A DNA stretch of 64,000 nucleotides from Petrolisthes cinctipes. Lineage: Eukaryota; Arthropoda; Malacostraca; Decapoda; Porcellanidae. Each line of letters starts with the position of its first letter. Position 1 is the first letter of the stretch. The position numbers were made by a program, and so were the translations under genes. Under the pieces are notes generated by a model. It was not told the origin of the DNA. It saw nothing but the letters and a program-made list of their open reading frames with translations, and made no database searches. This document shows, in pieces, positions 1 to 10,060 of this stretch. The stretch covers positions 1 through 64,000 of the forward strand of contig JAWQEG010004727.1 of assembly GCA_033782935.1 (NCBI GenBank). The letters run 5' to 3'.

Positions 1-709
1 CACAACTGCTCTTCAACTGTCCTAACAAAAAAAAAAAAAAAAAAAAAAAAAATCTTCATCACTTTCGATATAAGTTTTTATTGTTAAGGAACCTCACCAG
101 CTACCTTATGCCGTGTGAGAAGGGAGGCTTTGGAACCTCCTAAAACAACGCCTTTTAACGCTCACAGGTTTCGAAAGGGCTGAGATTGAAGGGATCTCAG
201 GCGTGTGGGGTACGAGTAATGGAGATGCCTCAGGACCCCCGTAGGTATTCACTTAGATTAATAAGCCTGACCAGCTCCCTGTGACCGTTCTTAGGTGCCT
301 AAAGGCTCGACTGCTCTTTGGTGAGAGAGCTTTTGTGCCTCGCTGGCTGCCAGGCCAGTAAAAGATCTCGGATTAAGTCGTGGACATTTAGTTTTACTAT
401 TTGCTTTAAGTTTGGCCGCGGATGGAGGATTAGTAGGGATTAGTAGGATGACGGTTACACTTCAAGCACCCCTGTCGAAAAATCAGAGTCCCATTTGCTT
501 AGGACTCTTGTGCTGCTCAGTTGGGAGCTGCGGCACGATTGGGGCCGTCCGGCCCAGGGGAGACCTTAGGGTTGGTGTGCTTGGCTCATAAGGTTTCTGT
601 TGGCCGAACGACCGAAAACCTTCTGGAAGTAGGCGGATGAGACTTATGCGAGACCAAATCACATTACCCTTTCTTTTGTATTATTGGTCTTAAATTGAAT
701 TAGAGCGAG

Positions 710-1993
710 ATGACTGGTCCATCAGCAAGAAAATTTACATGTACTACATGCAAGGTGTACCGCTGGTGTGAGGACTTCAGCGGGAGGAGTGCGAGCGACC
801 TAGACTCCTCGAGTGTCTGCGACTTTTGCAAACTCGAGGAGAGGTTGATGAAGCACATCTCACTGCTCACGAAGGAGAACAACTCCCTAAAGGAGGAAGT
901 TCTCCGGATGGACTCCCAGAGGTGTGACTGCCATGTGAGAGACAAGGCAGTCCAAGGAGCTTCTTCACCGGAGAGCTCCACCACGGCGGTAAAGACCAAG
1001 AAGAAGAAGAACAAGAAGAAGAAGAAGAAGAACAACAACAACAACAAGAAGAAGAACAACAACAATGAAGAGGGAAAAGAGACTGCAGAAGGAAAAGAGA
1101 CTGCAGAAAAGTGTGATGGAAAAGAGGAGGGGAATATGGAGAAGGGAGAAAACCCCAAGAAGACAGTTGAGGAGGGATTAGAGGAAAGTGAGGAATCACA
1201 TAAGAAGGAAAAGAAAATGAAGAAGGAAAAGAAGACGAAGAAGAAGCAACCTGGAGGAAGTGACGAGCCCGGCAGGAATTCAAAACACTCTCGGGTTCCT
1301 CACAAGGCATCTCGTGCTCCTACCAAGGAGAGGCCTGTGGATATACACATTGTAGGTGATTCCCAGGCACGAGGGCTGCAACCCCTAATGGCAGATCGCT
1401 TTCACACTTCTGTGAAGGTGAATTGTTTGCCAGGTTGTGGCAATGCTGACCTCCGAAAGGAAGCTGAGAGGATCCAAACGTCCAGATCTGCTGTCATTGC
1501 ACTCATGGTGAGTGGTAATGACATCTACCTGAGAAATGGTAGAGTAGGCATGACCGAAGGAGTCCTCTCAGATGTGCTCGGTGCAGTAGATGACTGTGGG
1601 TTAAAAACCCGCAGAAGGGTAGTTGTTGGCATGCTCCCAAGGAGAGGCCCTTTAGGGACTGCTCTGTCAAAGAACATTGCAGTAAATCAGCGCCTTGCTG
1701 ATTTGTGTACTGCCGAGGGGGTATTCTTTGTGGACCCCTACACCTCACTCTTTGGTAGAGACGACCTCTACCAGAGGGATGGCACACATCTCTCACTAAA
1801 GGGGAAAGAAGTGCTTTCCAAATTAATGGAAGACGCCGTCCGACGATGTCTCAGGAGCACTCGACCGAGCGTGGAGGAGAGCCCTCGTCGCTATGCTAGA
1901 GTGACCCCAGAGAAGACATTCGCTGAGATCCTGAAGAAGGATATCCCCAGCACTACCAAGACAATGACCAAACCGGGAAACGGAAGAGTATAG
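710..1993 (+). CDS. CR1-like ORF1: zinc-finger / coiled-coil / SGNH esterase protein
   Basis: A 427-residue ORF1 protein of a LINE, presumed to bind the element's RNA. Residues about 10-45 contain two CxxC pairs (CTTC and CDFC), a treble-clef or PHD-like zinc site, followed by a short leucine-rich helix (LLTKENNSLKEEV). Residues about 90-190 are a lysine/asparagine/glutamate low-complexity tract encoded by AAG/AAC microsatellite. Residues about 210-380 form an SGNH-hydrolase domain: block I GDSQARG, a glycine block near PGCGNADL, block III SGND, and block V DGTHLS with the catalytic Asp/His. An esterase in ORF1 is a known feature of the CR1/L2 group. The start is the first ATG after the leader. 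The frame ends at TAG 1991-1993 and overlaps the ORF2 frame by 67 nt. Confidence 0.85.
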   Translation: MTGPSARKFTCTTCKVYRWCEDFSGRSASDLDSSSVCDFCKLEERLMKHISLLTKENNSLKEEVLRMDSQRCDCHVRDKAVQGASSPESSTTAVKTKKKKNKKKKKKNNNNNKKKNNNNEEGKETAEGKETAEKCDGKEEGNMEKGENPKKTVEEGLEESEESHKKEKKMKKEKKTKKKQPGGSDEPGRNSKHSRVPHKASRAPTKERPVDIHIVGDSQARGLQPLMADRFHTSVKVNCLPGCGNADLRKEAERIQTSRSAVIALMVSGNDIYLRNGRVGMTEGVLSDVLGAVDDCGLKTRRRVVVGMLPRRGPLGTALSKNIAVNQRLADLCTAEGVFFVDPYTSLFGRDDLYQRDGTHLSLKGKEVLSKLMEDAVRRCLRSTRPSVEESPRRYARVTPEKTFAEILKKDIPSTTKTMTKPGNGRV

Positions 1994-4755
1994 GGAGCCC
2001 TGCAGTTGGGGGTTCCCTGAAGGTTCTATTGTTCAACACCAGGTCCATCCGAAACAAGTTTTTGGAACTGCGGGCCCTTGTTGCGACAGAGGAACCCGAG
2101 ATGGTGGCCATAACGGAGTCATGGTTGAGAACCTCAGACAGAGATCTTGAAGGGGAATTCGTGATTCCAGGCTACCAACTCTTCCACAAAGATAGAGAGG
2201 ACAGAGGGGGTGGTGGTGTGCTGTTGTATGTAAAGAACTCCATCAAATCGATGACCTGCAACATCACATCAAACCATGAGCTCCTTGGAGTTGACCTAGA
2301 AATAGGCACTGCAAAATACAGAACCCTGCTGCTTTATAGACCCCCTGGACAACTCAATGAGATGGACAGGGACCTATACCAGTTGCTGGGTGAACTAGTG
2401 GACGGCAGGGTGTGCATCCTTATGGGGGACTTCAACACACATGTTGACTGGGAAACCAGAGAGCCCTCTGCCGAGAACACACCACTCTTGGAGTTTGTAA
2501 ATGATGAATTCCTCACTCAATGGGTAAGGGAGCCAACAAGAGGTGCTAACATACTCGACTTGGTCCTCACCTCCGAGGATGACATCATTCAAGACCTCTC
2601 TGTAAACGAAGAAATAGGTGGAAGTGACCACAAGCTTATAAGATTTTCAGTTAAGGTCCCTAATATGGAGACCGTGACCCCGGTGCATAGAAAATTAGAC
2701 ATGGGGAGAGCGAACTTTGCAGGTCTTCGTGAAGGCGTTGCTGAAATGGAACTAGAGGAGGGAGAGAGTGCTGATGATCTGTGGAGGTCATTCTTGTCTT
2801 CCTTCATGGAACTTCAGTCGCGCTTTATTCCTCTGAAGGGAACAGGTCAGAAGTTCATTCAACCGAAGTGGTTTAATCGGGAAATCCGTAACCTACTAAG
2901 GGAGAGGAGAACTGCGTATCGTCGAGCGAAGGCATCTGGGGACTTTGACGGTCATAGAAGACTGAATCGAAATGTGAAGTCCAAAATAAGAGCGGCTAAG
3001 CGTGCTGAGGAGGTCCGTGTGGCTAGATTCTGCAAAGAGAACCCCAAGGAGTTTTTCAGTTATGTGAATGGCCGTAAACCAATCCGACACAGGATCGGTC
3101 CCTTGGTGAATGAGGATGGAGCATTAATGCACTCTGATGCAGAAAATGCTAACCTCTTAAATGAGTACTTCTCTTCAGTGTTCTCTGAGGAGAGTGGTCC
3201 CATTCCCGAACCTTTGGACTCCTTCAGTGAGAAGTTGGAGTCAATGGTCTTCACCCAAGAAGAAATCGAGAGAAAAATAATCGAATTAAAAGCAAACAAG
3301 TCCCCCTGTCCGGATGGGTTCTTACCTAGAGTGTTGAAAGAAGTGCATGGTGAAGTATCACGACACCTGTGCATGGTCTTCAACAGGGTATTCCAGACTG
3401 GATGCGTTCCTAGAGACTGGCGTGAGGCAGAGGTGACTCCTATCTTCAAGAAGGGAGATGCTAGCCAACCGTCAAACTACAGACCCATCAGTTTAACCTC
3501 GATAGTCTGTAAACTCATGGAGAGCATCATGGTGGACAAAATAACAGCACACTTAGAATCAAATTTGCTACTGAGGGGTTCCCAGCATGGGTTCCGGCAG
3601 CACCGGTCATGCCTCACAAATCTGGTGGAATTCTTCCATTTTGTTTTCAGTGAGCATGATCGAGATAAAGCGGTTGATGTTGTCTACTTAGACTTTCAGA
3701 AAGCCTTTGATAAGGTACCCCACCGCCGCCTCCTTCGGAAAGTGCGTGCACTGGGCATAGACGGAAATGTGGCAAATTGGATAGAGAACTGGCTAAGTGA
3801 CAGACGGCAGCGGGTGGTAGTGAATGGACAGGCTTCAGAGTGGGTGCCCGTTACTAGCGGTGTTCCCCAAGGTTCTGTTCTGGGACCACTACTGTTTATC
3901 ATCTATGTTAATGACGTGGATGGTGACATGGTTGCCAAGATTTCCAAATTCGCCGATGATACTAAGCTTGGTATGAATGTCGCGAAAGAAGGAAATACTA
4001 CCCGCTTACAAGAAGATCTTAGGAAGATCGGGGAGTGGTCTGACACGTGGCAAATGCCATTTAACATGAACAAATGCAAAGTTATGCATATAGGCCACAG
4101 AAACCCCCGAACAGAGTATAACCTTAAGGGCAATGCTCTCGTAAGCACTGATACTGAGAAAGACTTGGGTGTAACTATCACCAGCGACCTCAAGTTCTCA
4201 AAGCAGTGTATTGAGGCTGAGAAGAAAGCCCAAAGGATGTTAGGGTACATAAAGCGACAGTTTGGATACCGGAACAAGGAGATAGTACTTTGTCTGTACA
4301 ATTTCCTTGTCCGACCGCACCTGGAGTATGCAGTCCAGTTTTGGAGTCCTTCTTACCGAAAGGATATCGCGAGATTGGAACGAGTGCAAGCCAGGGCAAC
4401 CAAACTTATACCCTCTCTTAGACACAAGAGCTATAAAGATCGGTTGGTAGAACTCGACCTGTTCTCTTTGGAAACCCGGAGACTGCGTGGTCAGCTTATC
4501 GAAGTGTTTAAAATACTACGAGGCTTTGACAATGTAGACTACAGGGACATTTTCCAACTCAGTGAGGGCACAACCAGGAATCATGGCTACAAACTTGAAC
4601 TGAAGCGATACAACCGTGATCTGTGTGGTAAATTCTTTACATACAGTATCTGCGGTACTTGGAACGCGCTTACTGCTGATGTAGTCAACAGCAACTCTGT
4701 AGATCAGTTCAAGTCCAGATTAGACAAAGCCTTAAACCACCATCTAGGTGTTTAA
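1927..4755 (+). CDS. CR1-like ORF2: AP endonuclease + reverse transcriptase
   Basis: The ORF2 protein that nicks DNA and copies the element's RNA (target-primed reverse transcription). The frame is open from 1927, just after a TGA, with no ATG before the endonuclease begins (SLKVLLFNTRS at about 2014). A TTG lies at 2029 and the first in-frame ATG (2101) already falls inside the endonuclease, so normal AUG initiation is unlikely. Endonuclease landmarks are AITESW (catalytic Glu), LMGDFN and GGSDHKL. RT landmarks are KSPCPDGFLP, SNYRPISLTS, YLDFQKAFDKVPH (Asp), SGVPQGSVLGPLLF and KFADDTKLG (the FADD active site). The C-terminal part contains ERVQARATKLIP and the RNHGYKLELKRYNRD region usual in CR1-group proteins. 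About 908 residues from the TTG, a normal length. Frame -1 relative to ORF1. Confidence 0.88.
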   Translation, partial: DPEEGYPQHYQDNDQTGKRKSIGSPAVGGSLKVLLFNTRSIRNKFLELRALVATEEPEMVAITESWLRTSDRDLEGEFVIPGYQLFHKDREDRGGGGVLLYVKNSIKSMTCNITSNHELLGVDLEIGTAKYRTLLLYRPPGQLNEMDRDLYQLLGELVDGRVCILMGDFNTHVDWETREPSAENTPLLEFVNDEFLTQWVREPTRGANILDLVLTSEDDIIQDLSVNEEIGGSDHKLIRFSVKVPNMETVTPVHRKLDMGRANFAGLREGVAEMELEEGESADDLWRSFLSSFMELQSRFIPLKGTGQKFIQPKWFNREIRNLLRERRTAYRRAKASGDFDGHRRLNRNVKSKIRAAKRAEEVRVARFCKENPKEFFSYVNGRKPIRHRIGPLVNEDGALMHSDAENANLLNEYFSSVFSEESGPIPEPLDSFSEKLESMVFTQEEIERKIIELKANKSPCPDGFLPRVLKEVHGEVSRHLCMVFNRVFQTGCVPRDWREAEVTPIFKKGDASQPSNYRPISLTSIVCKLMESIMVDKITAHLESNLLLRGSQHGFRQHRSCLTNLVEFFHFVFSEHDRDKAVDVVYLDFQKAFDKVPHRRLLRKVRALGIDGNVANWIENWLSDRRQRVVVNGQASEWVPVTSGVPQGSVLGPLLFIIYVNDVDGDMVAKISKFADDTKLGMNVAKEGNTTRLQEDLRKIGEWSDTWQMPFNMNKCKVMHIGHRNPRTEYNLKGNALVSTDTEKDLGVTITSDLKFSKQCIEAEKKAQRMLGYIKRQFGYRNKEIVLCLYNFLVRPHLEYAVQFWSPSYRKDIARLERVQARATKLIPSLRHKSYKDRLVELDLFSLETRRLRGQLIEVFKILRGFDNVDYRDIFQLSEGTTRNHGYKLELKRYNRDLCGKFFTYSICGTWNALTADVVNSNSVDQFKSRLDKALNHHLGV
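1975..2018 (+). promoter_or_regulatory. Predicted -1 ribosomal frameshift signal between ORF1 and ORF2
   Basis: GGGAAAC at 1975-1981 is a slippery heptamer of X_XXY_YYZ form and is correctly phased to ORF1 (codons GGA AAC). A -1 slip enters exactly the ORF2 frame. Ten nt further on a stem can form: 1992-2000 (AGGGAGCCC) pairs with 2010-2018 (GGGTTCCCT) in nine pairs, one of them G-U, around a 9-nt loop. The ORF1 stop sits at the base of the stem. The spacer is slightly longer than the usual 5-9 nt. Termination-reinitiation is the main alternative. Confidence 0.55.
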
Positions 4756-4900
4756 GCCGTTGTGCGAGTGTTCCTTGATGGTTTCACATGACACATTCGA
4801 GGACGGTCGCCTACTTGCGCAACTAAACCCACAGGTACCCTCTTTGTATGGATCGTAAGGTCCCCTAGGGTACTTCTTTTCCTTGTAACTCCTTGTAACT

Positions 4901-5105
4901 CTCACACACTCACACGCCTCTCACTCCTCTCACACACACACTATCTATCTATCCAAAAAATACATATATTCTCTCTCACACTTCTCCCAGGCCTCTCACT
5001 CCACTCTCACTATTTGAAGACTCTCTCACACACTCTCACTCACTCTCACACCTCTCATACACTCTCACACCTACTCTCACACCTCTCACACACTAAATAA
5101 ACCCT

Positions 5106-5164
<59 letters not shown>

Positions 5165-5244
5165 TACATTAACTCTCTCACACACACTCTCACACTCACA
5201 CTCACTCACTCACTCTCACACCTCTCACACACTAAATAAACCCT

Positions 5245-5332
<88 letters not shown>

Positions 5333-5415
5333 ACATTAACTCTCTTTAAAGCTCTCTCACACCACTCATGACATGCACACTTACTCTCACACCTCTTACA
5401 CACTAAATAAACCCT

Positions 5416-5479
<64 letters not shown>

Positions 5480-7643
5480 CTCTCTCACACCACTCACACA
5501 CCACTCTCACACTATCCATCTATTAAAAAAACCCATATATTCTCCTCTCTATTACATTAACTCTCTCACACCACTCACACACCACTCTCACACATTCTCA
5601 CTCACTCTCACACTCACACTCTCACTCTCACATATTCTCACTCACTCTCGCTCACTCTCACACTCTCTCACATTCAATAAAACCCATATATTCTCTCTCT
5701 CTGGCCGATTCAAACGCTTCGAAATGATTCACTCTCTCACACCTCTCTCACTCCACTCTCACTATTGGAAGACTCTCACACACATTCTCATACACTATTA
5801 CATGCCTCTCACACTCTCACTCCCTTTCACACTCACTCTCACACTAATTATCTATCCAAAAAAACCCAAATTCTCTCTCTCACTCAAACTAAATTTCCAA
5901 AAAACCACCAATTCTCTCTCTCTTTCCTCTCACACTTCTCCCACGCCTCTCACACCTCTCCCAGCCCACTCTCACATACTCTCACACCCTCTCACCACAG
6001 ATAGAGTCCTACATGCCCATCCTGCTGGCCGTGGGAGGCTCCAACGCGATTCAAACGCTTCGAAATTATTCACTCTCTCTCACACCTCTCTCACTCCACT
6101 CTCACTATTGGAAGACTCTCTCACACATTCTCATACACTATTACATGCCTCACACACTCTCACACTCTCTCACTCACTCTCACACTAACTATCTATCCAA
6201 AAAAAAAAACAAATTCTCTCTCTCACTCAAACTAAATTTCCAAAAAACCACTAATTCTCTCTCTCGTTCCTCTCACACTTCTCCCACGCGTCTCACACCT
6301 CTCCCAGCCCACTCTCACTCACTCCTACACCCTCTCACTACAGATAGAGTCCCACATGACCATTCTCACTCACTCTCATACACTCTCACACTATCTATCT
6401 ATCCAAAAAAAACATTTATTCTCCTCTCTCTTACATTAACTCTCTCACACCACTCACACACCACTCTCACTCACTCTCATACACTCTCACACTATCACTC
6501 TCTCTCACACCTCTCTCACTCCACTCTCACTATTGGAAGACTCTCTCACGCACACTTACTCACTCTCCCAGCCCACTCTCACACACTCTCACTCCCTCTC
6601 ACTACAGATAGAGTCCCACATGACCATTCTCACTCACTCTCATACACTCTCACACTATCTATCTATCCAAAAAAAACATTTATTCTCCTCTCTCTTACAT
6701 TAACTCTCTTTAAAGCTCTCTCACACCACTCTCACACCACTCTCACTACAGATAGAGTCCCACATGACCATTCTCACTCACTCTCATACACTCTCACACT
6801 ATCTATCTATCCAAAAAAAACATTTATTCTCTCTCTTACATTAACTCTCTTTAAAGCTCTCTCACACCTCTCTCACACCACTCTCACACCACTCTCACTA
6901 CAGATAGAGTCCCACATGACCATTCTCACTCACTCTCATACACTCTCACACTATCTATCTATCCAAAAAAAAACATTTATTCTCCTCTCTCTTACATTAA
7001 CTCTCTCACACCACTCTCACTCACTCTCATACACTCTCACACTATCACTCTCTCTCACACCTCTCTCACTCCACTCTTACTATTGGAAGACTCTCTCACA
7101 CACTCTTACTCACTCTCCCAGGCCTCTCACACACTCTCACTCACTTTCACATTAATTATCTATCCAAAAAAACCCAAATTCTCTCTCTCACTCAAACTAA
7201 ATTTCCGAAAAACCACTATATTCTCTCTCTCACACCTCTCCCACGCCTCTCACACCTCTCACACACCACTCCCACTCACTCTCACACCCTCTCACTACAG
7301 ATAGAGTCCTACATGCCCATTCTTACTCACTCTCACACCTCTCACTCACTCACACACTATCCATCTATCAAAAAACCCCATATATTCTCTCTCACACCTC
7401 TCTCACTCCACTCTCACTATTTGAAGACTCTCTCACACATTCTCATACACTATTACAGGCCTCTCACACTCTCACTCCCTCTCACACCTCTCACACACTA
7501 AATAAACCCTAAATTCTCTCTCTTACTCAAACTAAATTTCCAAAAAACCACCAATTCTCTCTCTCACACCTCTCACACTTCTCCCACGCCTCTCACACTC
7601 CTCCCAGCCCACTCTCACATACTCTCACACCCTCTCACTACAG
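4901..7643 (+). repeat. CTCTCACAC satellite-like intron with (CT)n blocks and exon-edge copies
   Basis: Intronic DNA upstream of the first visible exon of the LRR gene. It consists of degenerate CTCTCACAC / CTCACTCAC tracts, three long (CT)n runs (about 5111-5161, 5252-5327 and 5421-5474), and recurring segments with CTATCTATCC and TTACATTAACTCTC. Embedded in it are six extra copies of the following exon's acceptor edge (cag at 5998, 6341, 6604, 6749, 6901 and 7296), the 5998 copy extending about 64 bp into exon sequence; a further exon scrap (GATTCAAACGCTTCGAAAT) lies at about 5705-5723. The long HS/TL-rich open frames across this DNA are low-complexity artefacts. Confidence 0.85.
6001..6064 (+). 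pseudogene. Truncated copy of LRR-gene exon (acceptor plus first 64 bp)
   Basis: Preceded by a good 3' splice site (CTCTCACCACAG), this repeats the first 21 codons of the real exon at 7644 (ESYMPILLAVGGSNAIQTLR) with a synonymous GCA to GCG change. It then breaks into CTCTCACAC repeat after CTTCGAA. No donor follows in frame, so it cannot act as a complete exon. Confidence 0.8.
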
Positions 7644-7823
7644 ATAGAGTCCTACATGCCCATCCTGCTGGCCGTGGGAGGCTCCAACGCAATTCAAACG
7701 CTTCGAATCGACTCCAACACTGTCTCGGTGTGGGATAAGGCGTTCCAGTTGGCTGTCACCTCCCTCAGACACAACTCCACCCTTCGCACACTCTCACTCG
7801 CACACTGGACCTTCGACTTGCAG
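7644..7823 (+). CDS. Leucine-rich-repeat protein, internal exon 1 (of those visible)
   Basis: A 180-bp exon (60 codons) bounded by CTCTCACTACAG at the acceptor and CAG|GTAAGG at the donor, phase 0 at both ends. It encodes part of a ribonuclease-inhibitor-like LRR protein: IQTLRIDSN, then STLRTLSLAHWTF, with the LxxLxL spacing typical of LRR units. The reading frame continues without a break into the exon at 8576 (phase 0) and that at 10061 (phase 2), which is the main evidence that this is a gene. Upstream exons are not visible; they would lie before the CR1-like insertion or outside the window. I do not recognise the protein family beyond the LRR fold. The acceptor edge is copied six more times upstream, so splice-site choice could be affected. 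Confidence 0.8.
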
Positions 7824-8233
7824 GTAAGGGTGCGAAATAGTGTGTGAAAGTGTGCGACAAAATGTAAAATTGTGTGAAAAAGTGTGAAATTGTGTGAAAA
7901 AAAGTGCGGAAGTGTGTGAAAAAAAGTGCGAAAGTGTGTGAAAAAAAGTGCGAAAGTGTGTGAAAAAAGTGTAAAAATGTGCGAAAAAATGTAAGAAAAC
8001 GTGTATAAATGTGCGAAAAAACGTATAAATAAGTAAAACAGGTGTGAAAGAGTGTGTGAAAGTGTGTAAAAAGTGTAAAATTGTGCGAGAGAGCGAAAGA
8101 GTGTGTCAAAAAGTAAAAAGTGTGTGATAAAGTGTGCGATAAAGTGTTAAAAAAAGTGTGTGAAAATTGTAAAAATATTTGTGAACAAGTTTTTAAAAAG
8201 TGAGAGATAGAGAGACTATGTGAGTGAAAAAGA

Positions 8234-8298
<65 letters not shown>

Positions 8299-8320
8299 TA
8301 TGTGTGTGTGTGAAAGAGTG
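7824..8320 (+). repeat. GTGTGAAAA-type tandem repeat and (AG)n block in intron
   Basis: Right after the donor site the intron is made of GTGTGAAAAAAAGTGCG units in several variants (to about 8230), then an (AG)n run at 8238-8297 and GTGTGTGTG. The strand is purine-rich, the opposite of the pyrimidine-rich intron upstream of the exon. Confidence 0.85.
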
Positions 8321-8329
8321 TGAGATATT

Positions 8330-8570
8330 TATTTATATATTATTATTATTATTATTATTTACTTGGCAACACTTATTATTATTATTATTATTATGATTAT
8401 TATTACTATTATATTTACTTGACAACACTGTATTATTATTATATATATACTTGCCAACACTGTATTATTATTATTATTATTTACTTGGCAACACTGTATT
8501 ATTATTATTATTTGCTTGGCAACACTGTATTATTATTATTATTTACTTGGCAACACTGTATTATTCTCAT
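8330..8570 (+). repeat. (TTA)n-linked minisatellite with TTGGCAACACTGTA core
   Basis: About six units, each a short TTA/ATT run plus ACTTGGCAACACTGTATT or a variant, lead directly into the acceptor of the next exon. That exon starts with a related string (CTGGCAACACTGTATTTA), so the repeat shares sequence with the exon edge. Confidence 0.8.
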
Positions 8571-8575
8571 TTCAG

Positions 8576-8907
8576 GACAAACATCTGGCAACACTGTATT
8601 TACAAGACCTCCTCACCCACTCCAAACTGACCGACCTCAACTTGACCCAGTGTACTTTTGACCTCTCTAACGGGGTCACCATGGCCCCCACCTTGCTCCT
8701 GCCCCCACTACTGGCACCCCCCCACCCCCAGGCATCCCCCCAGCACCACGGGACTCACTGGGGGGCGGCGGGGGGGGGGGGGGCGGGGGGAGCCAAAATG
8801 TACACGGGTGTCAAAATTTTCAAGTTGTCAGATCTGCGCTTCAAGGAATTTCCGGGGTTTTTGAGGAAGGGGTATTTGCTGATGCCTTACCTCAGGAATT
8901 TCCCCAA
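8576..8907 (+). CDS. Leucine-rich-repeat protein, internal exon 2
   Basis: A 332-bp exon, acceptor TTCTCATTTCAG|GAC, donor AA|GTGAGT, entering in phase 0 and leaving with two bases of a codon. It encodes LYLQDLLTHSKLTDLNLTQCTFDLS, a clear LRR unit, then a proline/glycine-rich insertion (about residues 40-75 of the exon) partly encoded by poly-C and poly-G runs, then VKIFKLSDLRFKEFPGF, another LRR-like strand. The join to the next exon creates Asn and the LRR string NLTQLDLS. The poly-G tract at 8769-8790 is prone to length error in sequencing, but the frame is intact as given. The 3' edge and donor of this exon are repeated three times in the next intron. Confidence 0.8.
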
Positions 8908-9500
8908 GTGAGTTTTTTTTTTTTTTTTTTAGGTGTTTTGGGGTATTTTTAGGTGTATATTTGTTGTTTTGGGGGATTTTTAGTGATTTTCTGTTTTTTT
9001 GGGGTATTTTTAGGTGTGTATTTGCAGGTTTTAGTTTTTTTTTTATTAAGGAATTTCTGGGGGTTTTGAGGAAGGGATATTTACTGATACCCTAGCTGAG
9101 GAATTTCCCCAAGTGAGTTTTGGGGTATTTTTAGGGATATTGGGGTTTTTTTAGGTGTATATTTGGGTTTTCTAGGGTAATTTTAGTTATTTTGGGGGAT
9201 ATTTAGGGATTTGTTGTGGTATTTTTTAGGTGTGTATTTGGACGTTTTTAGGGATTTTTGGGTGTTTTTGAGGAAGGGGTATTTACTCATGCCCTATTTG
9301 AGGAATTTCCCAAAGTGAGTTTTTGGGGGTATTTTTAGGTGTTTTGGGGTATTTTTTGGTGTATATATATATTTTTTTTAGGGTATTTTGGGGTATTTTT
9401 AGATATATATTTGGGGGTTTTATTAAGGAATTTCTGGGGGTTATTGAGGAAGGGGTATTTACTCAGGAATTTCCCCAAGTGAGTTTTTTCTAGTTTTTTT
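8908..9500 (+). repeat. Intron with three copies of the preceding exon's 3' edge and donor
   Basis: GGTATTTTTAGGTGT-type T/G-rich repeat containing copies of the exon 2 end (GAGGAAGGGGTATTTACT ... GGAATTTCCCCAAGTGAGT) at about 9049-9118, 9257-9322 and 9424-9487. Each copy keeps a GTGAGT donor. The real exon end is at 8848-8913. Confidence 0.85.
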
Positions 9501-9524
9501 TTGGGGGGGTAATTTTGAGTATGC

Positions 9525-9673
9525 TTTTCAATTATTATTATTATTTTTTAATCATTATTATTATTATTATTATTATTACTATTATTATTATTACTATTAT
9601 TATTATTATTATTACTATTGTTATTACTATTATTATTATTATTACTATTATTATTTATTATTATTATTACTAC

Positions 9674-9723
<50 letters not shown>

Positions 9724-9735
9724 TATATATTATAC
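9525..9735 (+). repeat. (ATT)n / (ACT)n microsatellite
   Basis: An impure trinucleotide array of ATT with ACT interruptions ending in TATATATA. Intronic with respect to the LRR gene. Confidence 0.95.
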
Positions 9736-9850
9736 ATACATATACACTCACCCCATCACTATATTAAAGCACTCTATACATTAACACACACTGTAACACA
9801 ACATACACACACTCTAATTCAATATATTATAACACAGTGTAATTCCTTAC

Positions 9851-9905
9851 CAACACACTCTAGCATCATTTCAGCCTGACCCAGCCGTCGTCACACACGC
9901 ACCCC
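9851..9905 (+). repeat. Copy of the exon 3 acceptor edge (decoy acceptor)
   Basis: Repeats the boundary found at 10043-10105: an upstream ACTCTAGCATCATTTCAG followed by exon-like CCTGACCCAG and CGTCGTCACACACGCACC. It has a 12-bp gap relative to the true exon, which removes the LDL residues. It lies about 190 bp upstream of the real acceptor. Confidence 0.8.
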
Positions 9906-10060
9906 ACCACATATAACATAACTATCTTATACACCCCATGACTATATTAATGCACTCTATACACCACACACACACATAACATACTCTATCACATATTAAC
10001 ACACTCTAATACACTACAAAATACTCTTATATATTCTAACGCACTCTACCATCATTGCAG

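Larger units (their letters stand above)
54..4900 (+). mobile_element. CR1-like non-LTR retrotransposon, both ORFs open
   Basis: A non-LTR (LINE) element with a leader of about 650 bp, ORF1 (esterase type) at 710-1993, ORF2 (endonuclease plus reverse transcriptase) ending at 4755, and a short 3' UTR. The 3' end is placed at two 10-bp repeats CCTTGTAACT (4881-4900), after which the CTCTCACAC repeat begins; CR1-type elements usually end in short direct repeats rather than poly(A). The ORF1 esterase plus the RT sequence type support the CR1/L2 group. The 5' boundary is uncertain: a run of A lies at about 28-52 and I place the start just after it. The same 3' terminal sequence recurs as a solo piece at 43711-43770. 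No stop or frameshift is visible inside the domains, so this may be a recent copy. Confidence 0.85.

Noticed and set aside
5373..7501. Long + strand ORFs rich in His, Ser, Thr and Leu
   Set aside because: Translation of CTCTCACAC intron repeats. The only real coding piece is the exon at 7644.
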